Positions 8,354-16,494 of a stretch of DNA of 34,011 nt are shown here, piece after piece. Under the pieces are notes generated by a model, which did not search any database, was not told where the DNA came from, and saw nothing but the letters and a program-made list of their open reading frames with translations. The translations under genes and the position numbers were made by a program. This DNA comes from Methyloceanibacter sp. (GTDB taxonomy: Bacteria; Pseudomonadota; Alphaproteobacteria; Rhizobiales; Methyloligellaceae). Position 1 is the first letter of the stretch. Every line of letters begins with the position of its first letter. The stretch lies in contig JASJEH010000041.1 in assembly GCA_030064755.1 (NCBI GenBank), positions 1 to 34,011 on the forward strand. Reading direction: 5' to 3'.

Positions 8354-8661
8354 ATACGGTACTCCCTACACTTGCACGCAGTATGCCACAGCCACGAAGG
8401 CCGATCCAGGCTGCGCCACGCCTCGGACGACGGCTCCGGCCAACTTGCCCTCAAGCGGTTTAGGAATGGCGGGCATTGCGCGCATTCGGCGCGTCATCGA
8501 GGCCGCCTGCGGTTAGTCCCTTGCCGGACAGGCCTTTTCGATCGTCACTGCCTCGCCAGATTCGTTCCGACGACGAATCGAATCGGCGCCCGCGATGCTC
8601 TGGCGGGTCACGGCGCCCAGGCGCCGAAGGCCGGTCCGGCCGCGGACATGCTCTGCCGCAC
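8354..8661. other. Intergenic region with two adjacent GC-rich inverted repeats
   Basis: No supported gene lies here. Downstream of the CoA-transferase stop (at 8662, - strand) are CGGCGCC-CA-GGCGCCG (8611-8626) and GGCCGG-T-CCGGCC (8629-8641). They could stall or end transcription of the - strand gene, but there is no T-run. The SH3b gene promoter on - should lie in the lower part, near 8354-8450; no clear -35/-10 pair was found. Confidence 0.5.
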
Positions 8662-10653
8662 CTACTTACCCATCTGCGCTTCCGCGGGCTGTGCTCGGCT
8701 CTTGGGTTTGCCAATCTGGTCTTCCTCAAGGCCAATTGCTTTGTGGGCTTCGGATGCCTTTTCGAAGACGTGCGGTGCGAGGCCACGTTTGCTGAGGGCC
8801 TCCTGCATCTTGAGGCGCATAAACGCGCTTGTCGTATAGCGCGTTGTCGATGCGTAGTGATGCTCCATCATGTACTCGATCATCGCGGCATAGTCGTCAT
8901 ACAGATCCTCGGCGATCCGGCAGCCATCGTGATTGACGACAGCATTGACCCGCTTGCCAGCCTTCTCGCAGGCGTCGCTCAAGACCTTTTGAAGATCCTC
9001 GATGTCACTCTTCTTGCGGACGCTCCAGCCTTCCAGATTTAGGAACAGGATGTTTCGGTCTTGGTCGTAGCTCACGCGCTCCCACAGCTTGAGATTCATG
9101 AGATCGGAAAGCAGCTCCATTGGTTCGTCGATGAAGAGCCGCCGGTCCATGGGCATCGGCTTCTGCACGAGGGGGGTGAAATCCATCTGCGCCAGGATGT
9201 CTCGATCGATATCGATGCCGGGGGCAACTTCGATCAGCTCAAGACCTTCCGGCGTCAGCTGGAAAACGCAGCGCTCGGTGACATAGATGACCGGCTGCGA
9301 CCGTTGTTGCGCGAAGGTTCCGCTAAACGTGATCTGCTCGACCTGCTTGACGAACTTCTTGGCGCGGCCTTCCTGGACGATGTTGAGTTTGCCGTCATCG
9401 ATCTCGACCTTTAGCCCACCCGCGGTGAATGTGCCCGCAAAGACCACGGCACGCGAATTCTGCGAGATATTGATGAAGCCACCGCAGCCGTTGAGCCGTC
9501 CGCCAAATCGGCTGGTGTTGACATTGCCTTGCTCGTCGCATTCCGCCATGCCGAGACAGGTAAGGTCGAGTCCGCCGCCATCGTAGAAGTCGAACATTGT
9601 GTTCTGGTCGATGATCGCGTGGGCGTTCGCCGATGAGCCGAAGCTGGAACCGCCCGCAAGCACTCCGCCCACGGCGCCGGCCTCCGTCGTCAGCGTGATG
9701 TATGGCGTTACCTTCTCTTCATTCGCGATCGAGGCGACGCCGTCCGGCGCGCCCACGCCCAAGTTGACCGCGCCATTCGGGGGCAGCTCGAATGCGGCGC
9801 GGCGTGCGATGATCTTGCGTGCGTCGAGCGGCATCTTCGGCATGGCGTCCACAGGGACGCGAATCTCGCCCGACAAGGCCGGATCGTACATCACGCCGTA
9901 ATTCATGCGGTGCATCTCTGGCGGATCGGCGACCACCACGCAATCGACGAGAATGCCGGGCACCTTCACCTCTTTTGGTTTGAGGGAGCCCTGTTCGACG
10001 ATGCGTTCAACCTGCGCGATGACAAGACCGCCATTATTGTAGGCGGCCATCGCCTGAGCCAGGCTGTCGAGGGTCAGCGCTTCCTTCTCCATGCTCAGGT
10101 TGCCCGACGGGTCGGCGCTCGTGGCGCGAATGAACGCAACGTCGATCTTGGTGGCCTTGTAGAAAAGCCACTCCTCGCCATCGACTTCGACAAGCTTGAC
10201 AATGTCTTCTTGCGTCACGTCGTTGACCTTGCCGCCATCGAGACGCGGATCAACATAGGTGTGCAGTCCGACCTTGGAGAACAGGCCAGGCTGACCGGCG
10301 GCGCAAGCTCGGTAAAGCTGTGAGATGACACCTTGCGGCAGGTTGTAGCCGCAGATCTTGCTCTGCTGAGCGGCCTCGGCCACCTTCGGCATGCGCCCGA
10401 AATTGGCGGCGATCACGCGCTTGAGTAGACCCTCGTGATGCAGGCGCCCCGTACCCAGTCCCTTACTGTCGCCGGCGCCGGCACACATGATCAGGGTGAG
10501 GTCGCGGGGCGCTCCCGTCTCGACATACCGCTTCTCAAGCGCGGCATGGAGCGCTTCGGGGATGCAGCTCTGAACAAAACCTGTGGTCGTGACGACGTCG
10601 TTGTCATGGATCAGCGCGATGGCTTCATCAGCCTTGATGACCTTGTCTTTCAT
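8662..10653 (-). CDS. Acetate/propionate-type CoA-transferase (YdiF/Pct family), extended
   Basis: A family I CoA-transferase with the alpha and beta parts fused in one chain. It moves CoA between acyl-CoA and a free acid such as acetate, propionate or acetoacetate, through a glutamyl-CoA intermediate. The N-terminal half begins KVIKADEAIALIHDNDVV. The C-terminal half carries the catalytic glutamate Glu324 in TTEAGAVGG, followed by GGSSFGSSANAHAI. Classical YdiF/Pct proteins have about 520-530 residues; this one has 663, with about 155 extra residues after the family end (PGIDIDRDILAQMDF, near residue 490). ATG 10653 is preceded by AGAGGAAA. A TTCGCA-CT-TGCGAA palindrome sits 31 bases upstream of the start codon. 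The exact acids used are unknown. Confidence 0.9.
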   Translation of the reverse strand: MKDKVIKADEAIALIHDNDVVTTTGFVQSCIPEALHAALEKRYVETGAPRDLTLIMCAGAGDSKGLGTGRLHHEGLLKRVIAANFGRMPKVAEAAQQSKICGYNLPQGVISQLYRACAAGQPGLFSKVGLHTYVDPRLDGGKVNDVTQEDIVKLVEVDGEEWLFYKATKIDVAFIRATSADPSGNLSMEKEALTLDSLAQAMAAYNNGGLVIAQVERIVEQGSLKPKEVKVPGILVDCVVVADPPEMHRMNYGVMYDPALSGEIRVPVDAMPKMPLDARKIIARRAAFELPPNGAVNLGVGAPDGVASIANEEKVTPYITLTTEAGAVGGVLAGGSSFGSSANAHAIIDQNTMFDFYDGGGLDLTCLGMAECDEQGNVNTSRFGGRLNGCGGFINISQNSRAVVFAGTFTAGGLKVEIDDGKLNIVQEGRAKKFVKQVEQITFSGTFAQQRSQPVIYVTERCVFQLTPEGLELIEVAPGIDIDRDILAQMDFTPLVQKPMPMDRRLFIDEPMELLSDLMNLKLWERVSYDQDRNILFLNLEGWSVRKKSDIEDLQKVLSDACEKAGKRVNAVVNHDGCRIAEDLYDDYAAMIEYMMEHHYASTTRYTTSAFMRLKMQEALSKRGLAPHVFEKASEAHKAIGLEEDQIGKPKSRAQPAEAQMGK

Positions 10654-10683
10654 TTTGGTCCGTTTCCTCTGGAGTCTTCTCTC

Positions 10684-10697
10684 TTCGCACTTGCGAA
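10684..10697. promoter_or_regulatory. Perfect palindrome TTCGCA-CT-TGCGAA upstream of CoA-transferase
   Basis: A 14-base perfect inverted repeat lying 31-44 bases upstream of the CoA-transferase ATG on -, where an operator would be expected. It loosely recalls the TTTGC/GCAAA-type sites of short-chain fatty-acid regulators (ScfR/PccR) in alphaproteobacteria. That link is inference; the symmetry itself is seen directly. Confidence 0.45.
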
Positions 10698-10841
10698 AAG
10701 GGCACAGCTTGTTGGAGGCCCTTGAGCAGGCCTCTTTCCTCCAGAATTAGACTAAAGGCTTGTTGACTTCTAGAGCGAGTCTGAAGTGCTGACGCTGCGA
10801 CTCCGGCGAGCCGTCGGCGTCACATGTGGTCTGCGCCGCCC

Positions 10842-11690
10842 TCAAGCGTTTGTGAGCCGCGAGAGATAGTCGGTCGTGGCGTCGGCCAGGACGTCGCGGT
10901 GAAGCCGGTCACGCTCACCGAAGATCGCATGCGAGGCCTTTGCATCGAGCATCGTGGTGCCAAGACGATCCAAGGCCTCGCCGATGTCTTTCCCATCGAA
11001 GTAAACAACGCGGCGGTCGCCTTGCGCGGGCGTGTTCAACAGCCGAGAGAAATACTGCAGGAACAGCTGCCCCTGCCGTGCCATATAGGGACCAAGCACG
11101 AGTACGCGGAGGTTATCCCACTCTTCGTCCGTGAGTCTGGTTAGCCGAATCTCGCGAATAAGCGCGTCGCACGCATCGAGCTGGACCCGAGCGGCGGCCG
11201 TCAAGAGTGGCGGAATGTCGGGTCCGACGGTTTGTGCGAAATCGGCAAGTTCTTCGCCAGATGCGCGGCCATTGGCGATCACCGTATCGAGAAATGGGAT
11301 TAGGATGCTGAGAACGGGGCTTGGAGCCGGTAGAACCCCTGTCCGCGCTTCCTCGGTCGTATCGAGATCGGCCGTGGCGGCATTGATTGCGTTGCGATAG
11401 TCAGTTACCTGAGTAAGGCGCGACTCTTCGAGCGGCCGGTCCGTATGATCGTAGAGCAGGCAGTAGACGCCGAGCGAGATATGACCCAGCGTTTTCATCT
11501 TCTCGTAGAGCGGCGGCATCAATCCGAAGAAGCGCTCCATAGCCCGCCCATACCGGTAGAGCATGAGCTGGTCGTCCTGAATGACGATCAAGGCAACGTT
11601 TTTCTGACGCTCGACTTCTTGCGCGCGTGTGGCCTCATAAATGTCGACGAATTGCTGGTCTAGCTGGGCGAGCCGTTCGCTGCCTTGCAT
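10842..11690 (-). CDS. Uncharacterised helical protein, paired with lactonase-like gene
   Basis: 282 residues, soluble, mostly helical by its heptad-like Leu/Ala/Glu patterns; no signal peptide, no cysteine-rich or nucleotide-binding motif. I do not recognise a family. The central part (SILIPFLDTVIANG) is hydrophobic but not a convincing membrane segment. ATG 11690 has AGGAGC seven bases upstream. It lies 18 bases downstream of the metallo-beta-lactamase-fold gene, so the two form an operon. The next gene on this strand is the CoA-transferase after about 190 bases; cotranscription with it is possible but not shown. Confidence 0.75.
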   Translation of the reverse strand: MQGSERLAQLDQQFVDIYEATRAQEVERQKNVALIVIQDDQLMLYRYGRAMERFFGLMPPLYEKMKTLGHISLGVYCLLYDHTDRPLEESRLTQVTDYRNAINAATADLDTTEEARTGVLPAPSPVLSILIPFLDTVIANGRASGEELADFAQTVGPDIPPLLTAAARVQLDACDALIREIRLTRLTDEEWDNLRVLVLGPYMARQGQLFLQYFSRLLNTPAQGDRRVVYFDGKDIGEALDRLGTTMLDAKASHAIFGERDRLHRDVLADATTDYLSRLTNA

Positions 11691-11708
11691 GTTCGTGCTC
11701 CTGTTGGG

Positions 11709-12494
11709 TCAGTCATAGTAATCGGGGGCAAGTCTCTGCGACTGGATGAGATCGGGGTCGTGGCACACAAACATCATCGCCCCTTCATCGTGGCGAATCC
11801 GGTTTATGCGACGAATGCTTGCAAGCGCCGCCGTGTCGTCTGACGCTTCGCCGGGCAAAATCTCCTGATCGAAATTCGCCATCCAGTCGCCGACGTCTCC
11901 GACAAGAAGGGCGGGGCCCGTATTCGGCAGTGTGATGCGCGCCGACTGATGTCCCGGTGTGTGCCCCGGTGTCGACAACAATGAGAGCCCCGGCATGATA
12001 TCGTAGTCGCCGTCGATCAGACGCCAGTCTATTGCTGGATCATCCAAATCGGCCCGGACCACGCCCGGATGGGGCGCCTCCTTGAAGGCGTAATGATGCT
12101 CGGCCTGCTGCAGCCATACTTTGACGTGCGGGAGGTCTTTCAAGCCGCCGGTATGATCGAAATGCGCATGACTGAGGATGACGTGGCTGACGTCGTCGGG
12201 CGCGATACCGATCGTCTTCAGTTGCGGTAACAACTCGTGCTGTGGCCAGACAACTGGGGCCTCCCAGCCATGGTCAGCAAAGTGCCGTTGACGCAGGACA
12301 GGGTCGCGCACCAATACCGGGTCCAACCCTGTGTCGAATAAGACGTAGCCTTGATGCGTCTCCAATAGATAGGCCGAGATCGGGACGCTCATAACGAAGC
12401 GGTCGCCGCCGCCGCGGATGGACACACTTCGCGGCAGCACCTCATAGCCGCAGAGGAGGACATATAGTTTCGTTACGGCGCTCATCGGTTCCAT
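11709..12494 (-). CDS. Metallo-beta-lactamase-fold hydrolase, N-acyl-homoserine-lactonase-like
   Basis: 261 residues (258 if ATG 12485 is used). Zinc ligands of the AiiA/AttM lactonase family are all visible: SHAHFDH (His109, His111, Asp113, His114), PGH (His178), GD (Asp200) and CHD (His245). Such enzymes open lactone rings of quorum-sensing signals or gamma-butyrolactone. The tyrosine that in AiiA follows the bridging Asp (D-A-S-Y, Tyr194) is replaced by Asp203 here (GDVGD), so activity on acyl-homoserine lactones should not be assumed. It is the first gene of a two-gene unit with the uncharacterised 282-residue protein. Fold is confident; substrate is open. Confidence 0.85.
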   Translation of the reverse strand: MEPMSAVTKLYVLLCGYEVLPRSVSIRGGGDRFVMSVPISAYLLETHQGYVLFDTGLDPVLVRDPVLRQRHFADHGWEAPVVWPQHELLPQLKTIGIAPDDVSHVILSHAHFDHTGGLKDLPHVKVWLQQAEHHYAFKEAPHPGVVRADLDDPAIDWRLIDGDYDIMPGLSLLSTPGHTPGHQSARITLPNTGPALLVGDVGDWMANFDQEILPGEASDDTAALASIRRINRIRHDEGAMMFVCHDPDLIQSQRLAPDYYD

Positions 12495-12556
12495 GAGGTC
12501 GCACTATAGGGCCGTCGTTTCGTCGGACCTATGGCGTATGCAGGGCGCAGCGTCCA

Positions 12557-14449
12557 TTAATTGACAGGCCGTGCCGCCGCCGCGATCTCCTCTTGCAGCA
12601 GTTCGAGCCGCAGCCACTCCTCTTCCACCTCGGCGAGGTCAGCTTGTGCTTTGCTCAAGGCCTCCGCAGCGGTGGTGAACGCCTCACGGTCTTTTGCGTA
12701 AAGTGTCGGGTCGGCGAGGACGCCTTCAAGCCGCGAAATCTCCTCCGTGAGCTGGTCCATCCGTGATGGCGCCGTCTTCAACAAATGCTGTTCCTTGGGG
12801 CTCAAGCGTTTCTTGGGGCTGAGGCACTTCTTGGGGCTGAGGCACTTCTTGGGGCTGAGGCGCTTCTCAGTAGCAGGAGCGGTCCCCGCAGGCGTAGAGG
12901 AGCGCTCATGTTTTTTGGGCGCGGGCTTGCCTTGTCTCGGCATACCTACACCGCCGCCACGCTGCCTCACCATGTCGGAATAACCGCCAGCGTATTCGAT
13001 CCACGTCCCGTTGCCCTCCGATGCGACGATGGAGGTGACTGTGCGATCGAGGAAGTCGCGGTCGTGGCTGACGAGCAATACGGTACCTGGATAGTCCGCT
13101 AGCAGCTCCTGCAACACATCCAAGGTCTCAAGATCGAGATCGTTAGTGGGCTCGTCGAGTACGAGAACGTTGGACGGGTAGGCGAGCGCCAGCGCCAGCA
13201 TCAGCCGGCCTCGCTCGCCCCCTGACAGCACCTTGATGGGCGTACGCGCCTGCTCCGGCTGAAACAGAAAGTCCTTCATGTAGCTGATAATGTGGCGCTC
13301 TTCTCCGTTGATGATAACAGTGTCGCCGCTGCCGCCGGTCAACGTCGCGGCTACGCTTCTCTCCGGGTCGAGTTGATCGCGCTTTTGATCCAGGGTCGCT
13401 ACTTCAAGATTGGTCCCAAACTTTACGCGTCCTGCGTCCGGCTCAAGCGCGCCGGTGAGCATGTTGATGAGCGTCGTCTTGCCGGCGCCGTTGGGGCCAA
13501 CGAGACCCACCCGGTCGCCGCGCGCGATCTTGATGGAGAAACCGCGCACCAACTCCCGGCCGCCATAGCGTTTGGCGATGCCGCGCGCCTCGATAACCTT
13601 GCGTCCTGACTCCTCCGCTTCATGGACCGACATCTTCACACCAGCTTGTGCGCGATTGCGCTTGGCCACCACGCGCTCTCCCCGCAGCGAGAGAAGGTTC
13701 TCAAGGCGGCGCTGATTTCGCTTACGCCGGGCGCTGACACCGTAGCGCAGCCAATGTTCCTCGCGGACGATCTTGCGATCGAGCTTGTGGCGCGCCGTCT
13801 CTTCTTCTTCGAGAATGCCATCGCGCCAGGCCTCAAAGGCACCGAAGCCCTTCTCAAGCCGCCGCGTGATGCCGCGGTCGAGCCAGACAGTCGCCCGCGA
13901 GAGGTTCTCCAGGAAGCGCCGGTCGTGGCTGATCAGGACCAGAGCCGACCGGGACGCCTCAAGCACATTCTCCAATCCTTCGATCGCCGCCACGTCTAGG
14001 TGATTGGTGGGCTCATCGAGCAAGAGAATGTCCGGGTCCGGCGCCAAGGCCTGTGCTAGGGCCGCACGCCTCGTTTCTCCGCCCGAGAGCGTTGCCGGCT
14101 CCTCGTCACCGGTCAGTCCGAGGCTCTCCAGCAAGTAACGCGCGCGATGGGGATCGTCGCCTGGCGCGAGGCCCGCCTCGACAAAGGCCGCGGTTGTCCC
14201 ATAGGCGGCCAAATCCGGTTCTTGCGCGAGATAGCGGATCGTGGCGCCAGGCTGGACAAACCGGCTGCCGTCTTCGGGCTCGATCAGTCCCGCCGCGATC
14301 TTCAACAGCGTCGATTTGCCGGAGCCATTGCGGCCCACCAGGCACAAGCGCTCTCCTTGTCCGATCGACAGCACAGCGCCGGACAGCAGCGGTGTGCTGC
14401 CATAAGACAATGCGATGTCTTTGAGCAGAAGTAGAGGGGGCGGGGCCAT
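12557..14449 (-). CDS. uup: ABC-F family ATPase, Uup type
   Basis: 630 residues with two ABC ATPase domains and no membrane domain. Walker A motifs GRNGSGKST and GPNGAGKTT, signatures LSGGETRRA and LSGGERGRL, and Walker B motifs LLLDEPTNHLD and LVLDEPTNDLD are all present. A C-terminal coiled coil (MDQLTEEISRLEGVLADP onward) follows, as in Uup (635 residues in E. coli). Uup acts on ribosomes and has been linked to DNA branched-structure handling and transposon excision. The linker before the coiled coil contains a four-fold LSPKK(C/R) repeat. The frame is open upstream to 14731, but the family homology starts at ATG 14449 (MAPPPLLLLKDIAL), which is chosen. The propeller gene ends 46 bases upstream on the same strand. 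Confidence 0.92.
   Translation of the reverse strand: MAPPPLLLLKDIALSYGSTPLLSGAVLSIGQGERLCLVGRNGSGKSTLLKIAAGLIEPEDGSRFVQPGATIRYLAQEPDLAAYGTTAAFVEAGLAPGDDPHRARYLLESLGLTGDEEPATLSGGETRRAALAQALAPDPDILLLDEPTNHLDVAAIEGLENVLEASRSALVLISHDRRFLENLSRATVWLDRGITRRLEKGFGAFEAWRDGILEEEETARHKLDRKIVREEHWLRYGVSARRKRNQRRLENLLSLRGERVVAKRNRAQAGVKMSVHEAEESGRKVIEARGIAKRYGGRELVRGFSIKIARGDRVGLVGPNGAGKTTLINMLTGALEPDAGRVKFGTNLEVATLDQKRDQLDPERSVAATLTGGSGDTVIINGEERHIISYMKDFLFQPEQARTPIKVLSGGERGRLMLALALAYPSNVLVLDEPTNDLDLETLDVLQELLADYPGTVLLVSHDRDFLDRTVTSIVASEGNGTWIEYAGGYSDMVRQRGGGVGMPRQGKPAPKKHERSSTPAGTAPATEKRLSPKKCLSPKKCLSPKKRLSPKEQHLLKTAPSRMDQLTEEISRLEGVLADPTLYAKDREAFTTAAEALSKAQADLAEVEEEWLRLELLQEEIAAAARPVN
12791..12862 (-). 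repeat. Four tandem 18-bp repeats inside the ABC-F gene
   Basis: Units at 12791-12808, 12809-12826, 12827-12844 and 12845-12862 on the sense strand encode (R/C)LSPK(K/E). The two middle copies differ at one base only, so the array looks young and could change length by slippage without breaking the frame. Confidence 0.9.
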
Positions 14450-14495
14450 AGCCCGTGCTAGCCCGTCTTTGCCGCGATGCCTAGATGAAAGTGCC

Positions 14496-15485
14496 TTAGG
14501 CAGCCGCGTCGGGGATATGCAACATGAACTCCGGCCGGTCGGGAAGTTCTTCGATGAAGACCCCCTTGTCGGCGCCCTCGCGTGAGAAGCGCCGAACACA
14601 GCGTTTGCGCCGTTCGGCAACGTAGAGATCTCCGTCGGGACCAATTGCGAGTCCAGATGGTGCATGTAGGGCCCCATCGATGACGACCCGCCCGCTGAGC
14701 AAGCCGTGGGGCTCACGCTGGGTGATGTCATAGGCGACGATGCTGCCCGAGCCTGCGGCGCCTATGTACAGCGTTTCGTCGCGCAATAGCAGATGCACGG
14801 GCTTTCGTACTTCCTTGCCTCGAATGGACGCCCGAAGCCTGCCTGACGACAGTTCAAATATCTTCACCGCATCCGCCGCTTGGTCGGCCACATAGAGGTA
14901 GCCACGATAGGCGACGATTCCGCGGACCGAGTGACGCGGTCGCCCATGTTCGTTCAGCACGACCTCGAGACCGAGTGGCGATGGAACGTCGATTGGCGCG
15001 CGGCCTTCCACCTCGGGAAGGCGCCCCTGACTCGAGGCCACACGCGTGCCAGGCAGGAAGTTTCCTTGCGGGAACGCGTGGCGGAGGTGCGCCGCCACCG
15101 GCGCCGGCTCTTGCCGTTCGGGCACGATGGCAATGACGGTGTTGGTATCTTGGCAGGAGACATAGAGGTGACCGTCGTCGCCGAGCTCCAAGTCGAAGGG
15201 GTGAACCATCGCCTCGACGTGCTCGGTCGACACGACAATGTCCGCAAACCGGTAGAGATTGCCCTCACGGCGATACCGGGCGACATAGCTATCCTTCCGC
15301 CAAGCATTGGCGATGTACAAATCATCGCCCGCGAGCGCAAATCCTCGCGCGATGTGAAGAGGTCGTGCGTTGGCCGATGGATCGAGAAGGAGAGGATGTT
15401 TGGCGCGCGGCGCGCCGCTATCCTCGAAGACACCGATGTTGTCTACGCCTCTCCGCCCCTCACCCCGGTACGTGATCCACCACAT
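14496..15485 (-). CDS. NHL/YncE-like beta-propeller protein
   Basis: 329 residues of repeated blades with the pattern 'G.A..gddLYIAN' (RGFALAGDDLYIAN, DLELGDDGHLYVS, GIVAYRGYLYVADQ, GLAIGPDGDLYVAE), typical of six-bladed NHL or SMP-30-like propellers. No signal peptide is seen, so it appears cytosolic unless the start is misjudged. ATG 15485 has AAGGAA about seven bases upstream. Its first 26 bases overlap the end of the membrane-protein gene, so the two are translationally coupled. No catalytic motif can be named; it may be a binding scaffold or a lyase/lactonase-like enzyme. Confidence 0.8.
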   Translation of the reverse strand: MWWITYRGEGRRGVDNIGVFEDSGAPRAKHPLLLDPSANARPLHIARGFALAGDDLYIANAWRKDSYVARYRREGNLYRFADIVVSTEHVEAMVHPFDLELGDDGHLYVSCQDTNTVIAIVPERQEPAPVAAHLRHAFPQGNFLPGTRVASSQGRLPEVEGRAPIDVPSPLGLEVVLNEHGRPRHSVRGIVAYRGYLYVADQAADAVKIFELSSGRLRASIRGKEVRKPVHLLLRDETLYIGAAGSGSIVAYDITQREPHGLLSGRVVIDGALHAPSGLAIGPDGDLYVAERRKRCVRRFSREGADKGVFIEELPDRPEFMLHIPDAAA

Positions 15486-16203
15486 GGCTGCTTTCCTTGG
15501 CCGTCGGCGGCGGGCATCGCCGGGTATAGTCCGCCTGCATCTGCCTCAGCTTGAGAACACCGTAGACGACTGTACAGCACATCATAACGACCAGGACGCT
15601 CGCAAAGGCCGTTTCGGTGCCGAAGTCACGGTTCTGGTAAGAGGCATACACGCCGATGATGAGTCCGAGGATCGAAAGATTGATGATCCAGTTGACATAT
15701 CGGGGCACGACAAAGTGCAGCGTTCCGTAGCCTGCAAGCTGGTAGACCATGAAGGGTACGATTGCAGCCGCCGGCAGCAGCTGGAAACCTCCGAGCGAGC
15801 GGCCAAGGGTGACGGGTTCGCCGCTATGGAGCAGCGGACTGTTCGCCAGCTCGTGAAACAAGGGCGGGATTGCGCAAAGGAATGGAACCGCCGCGAGCAG
15901 CTCAAGGACCAGCGCTCCAGACCATGTCCCGGTTCTTGATGAATCGTCCGCGCCCGTACCGTCGGACTGGGACGCCACGAACAGCCCACCCACAAGCGCC
16001 GTGGCGCTGGAGAGCATAAGCAACTCGACGGTGATCCCGAAACTGGCAGGCTCGCCGGCCTTGATGAGGAGAATTGCAAGGAATCCGGGAGTGTAGAACA
16101 TGACCCGGATCAAACGGGCCCAGACGCGGGCGTCGCGCTGGGGCGGCAGCACGGGCAGTGGCTGTCCGTCTGTTCCGATCGTCTCCCTGACCTTATGCGA
16201 CAT
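15460..16203 (-). CDS. Multi-pass membrane protein, unknown function
   Basis: 247 residues with about six predicted membrane segments, including MFYTPGFLAILLIKAG, ELLMLSSATALVGGLF, ALVLELLAAVPFLCAIPPLF, LLPAAAIVPFMVYQLAGYG, WIINLSILGLIIGVYASY and FASVLVVMMCCTVVYGVL. N- and C-termini are hydrophilic, the C-terminal 25 residues being Lys/Arg/His-rich. A GAGGGA site lies upstream of ATG 16203. The reading frame overlaps the start of the propeller gene, suggesting that the two proteins work together at the inner membrane. No family is recognised. Confidence 0.8.
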   Translation of the reverse strand: MSHKVRETIGTDGQPLPVLPPQRDARVWARLIRVMFYTPGFLAILLIKAGEPASFGITVELLMLSSATALVGGLFVASQSDGTGADDSSRTGTWSGALVLELLAAVPFLCAIPPLFHELANSPLLHSGEPVTLGRSLGGFQLLPAAAIVPFMVYQLAGYGTLHFVVPRYVNWIINLSILGLIIGVYASYQNRDFGTETAFASVLVVMMCCTVVYGVLKLRQMQADYTRRCPPPTAKESSHVVDHVPG

Positions 16204-16494
16204 GCGGCTTCCCGTCCCTCAATCTGGCCTTATCCAAGCCCGCCAGAATCCGAAGCTGCCAGACGCGCAATACTAGTAAATCGGCAATCTTCTCTGCAAT
16301 GGGTCGCAGAAGTCGCCCGAAAACTCCTGCGGCGCATGAAGCGCGCTGCCGCAGGTGCGCTTCGAGGCGAGGGACTCTGGCCTCCTACGCCTCGATACAA
16401 ACAACTTGTATCCGGTTTCAGGCGTGGCAGGGCTGAAGCCCACACCGCGAGCCGCGCTATTGCAATTGGCTGGGGTGATCGCTGTGACGGCCGC
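16204..16494. other. Intergenic region holding an operator-like palindrome
   Basis: No supported gene. It separates the SMP-30-like gene (stop at 16495, -) from the membrane-protein gene (start at 16203, -) and should carry the promoter of the latter. A + frame spans it (from 16195) but runs antisense into the SMP-30-like gene and has no recognisable domain. Confidence 0.5.
16394..16412. promoter_or_regulatory. Perfect palindrome GATACAA-N5-TTGTATC
   Basis: Seven-base arms (16394-16400 and 16406-16412) around a 5-base spacer, AT-rich in a GC-rich region, about 190 bases upstream of the membrane-protein start. The geometry fits a dimeric repressor site. No T-run follows on either strand, so a terminator is less likely. 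Regulator unknown. Confidence 0.5.

Noticed and set aside
10715-10734. GAGGCC/GGCCTC hairpin before the CoA-transferase, considered as a terminator
   Set aside because: On -, the only strand with an upstream gene end, no T-run follows; on + no gene ends nearby.
12791-12862. Direct repeats considered as a CRISPR array
   Set aside because: The units are contiguous, have no spacers and lie in frame inside a coding gene.
14450-14731. N-terminal extension of the ABC-F frame
   Set aside because: It overlaps the propeller gene and has no similarity to ABC-F proteins; the family N-terminus starts at ATG 14449.
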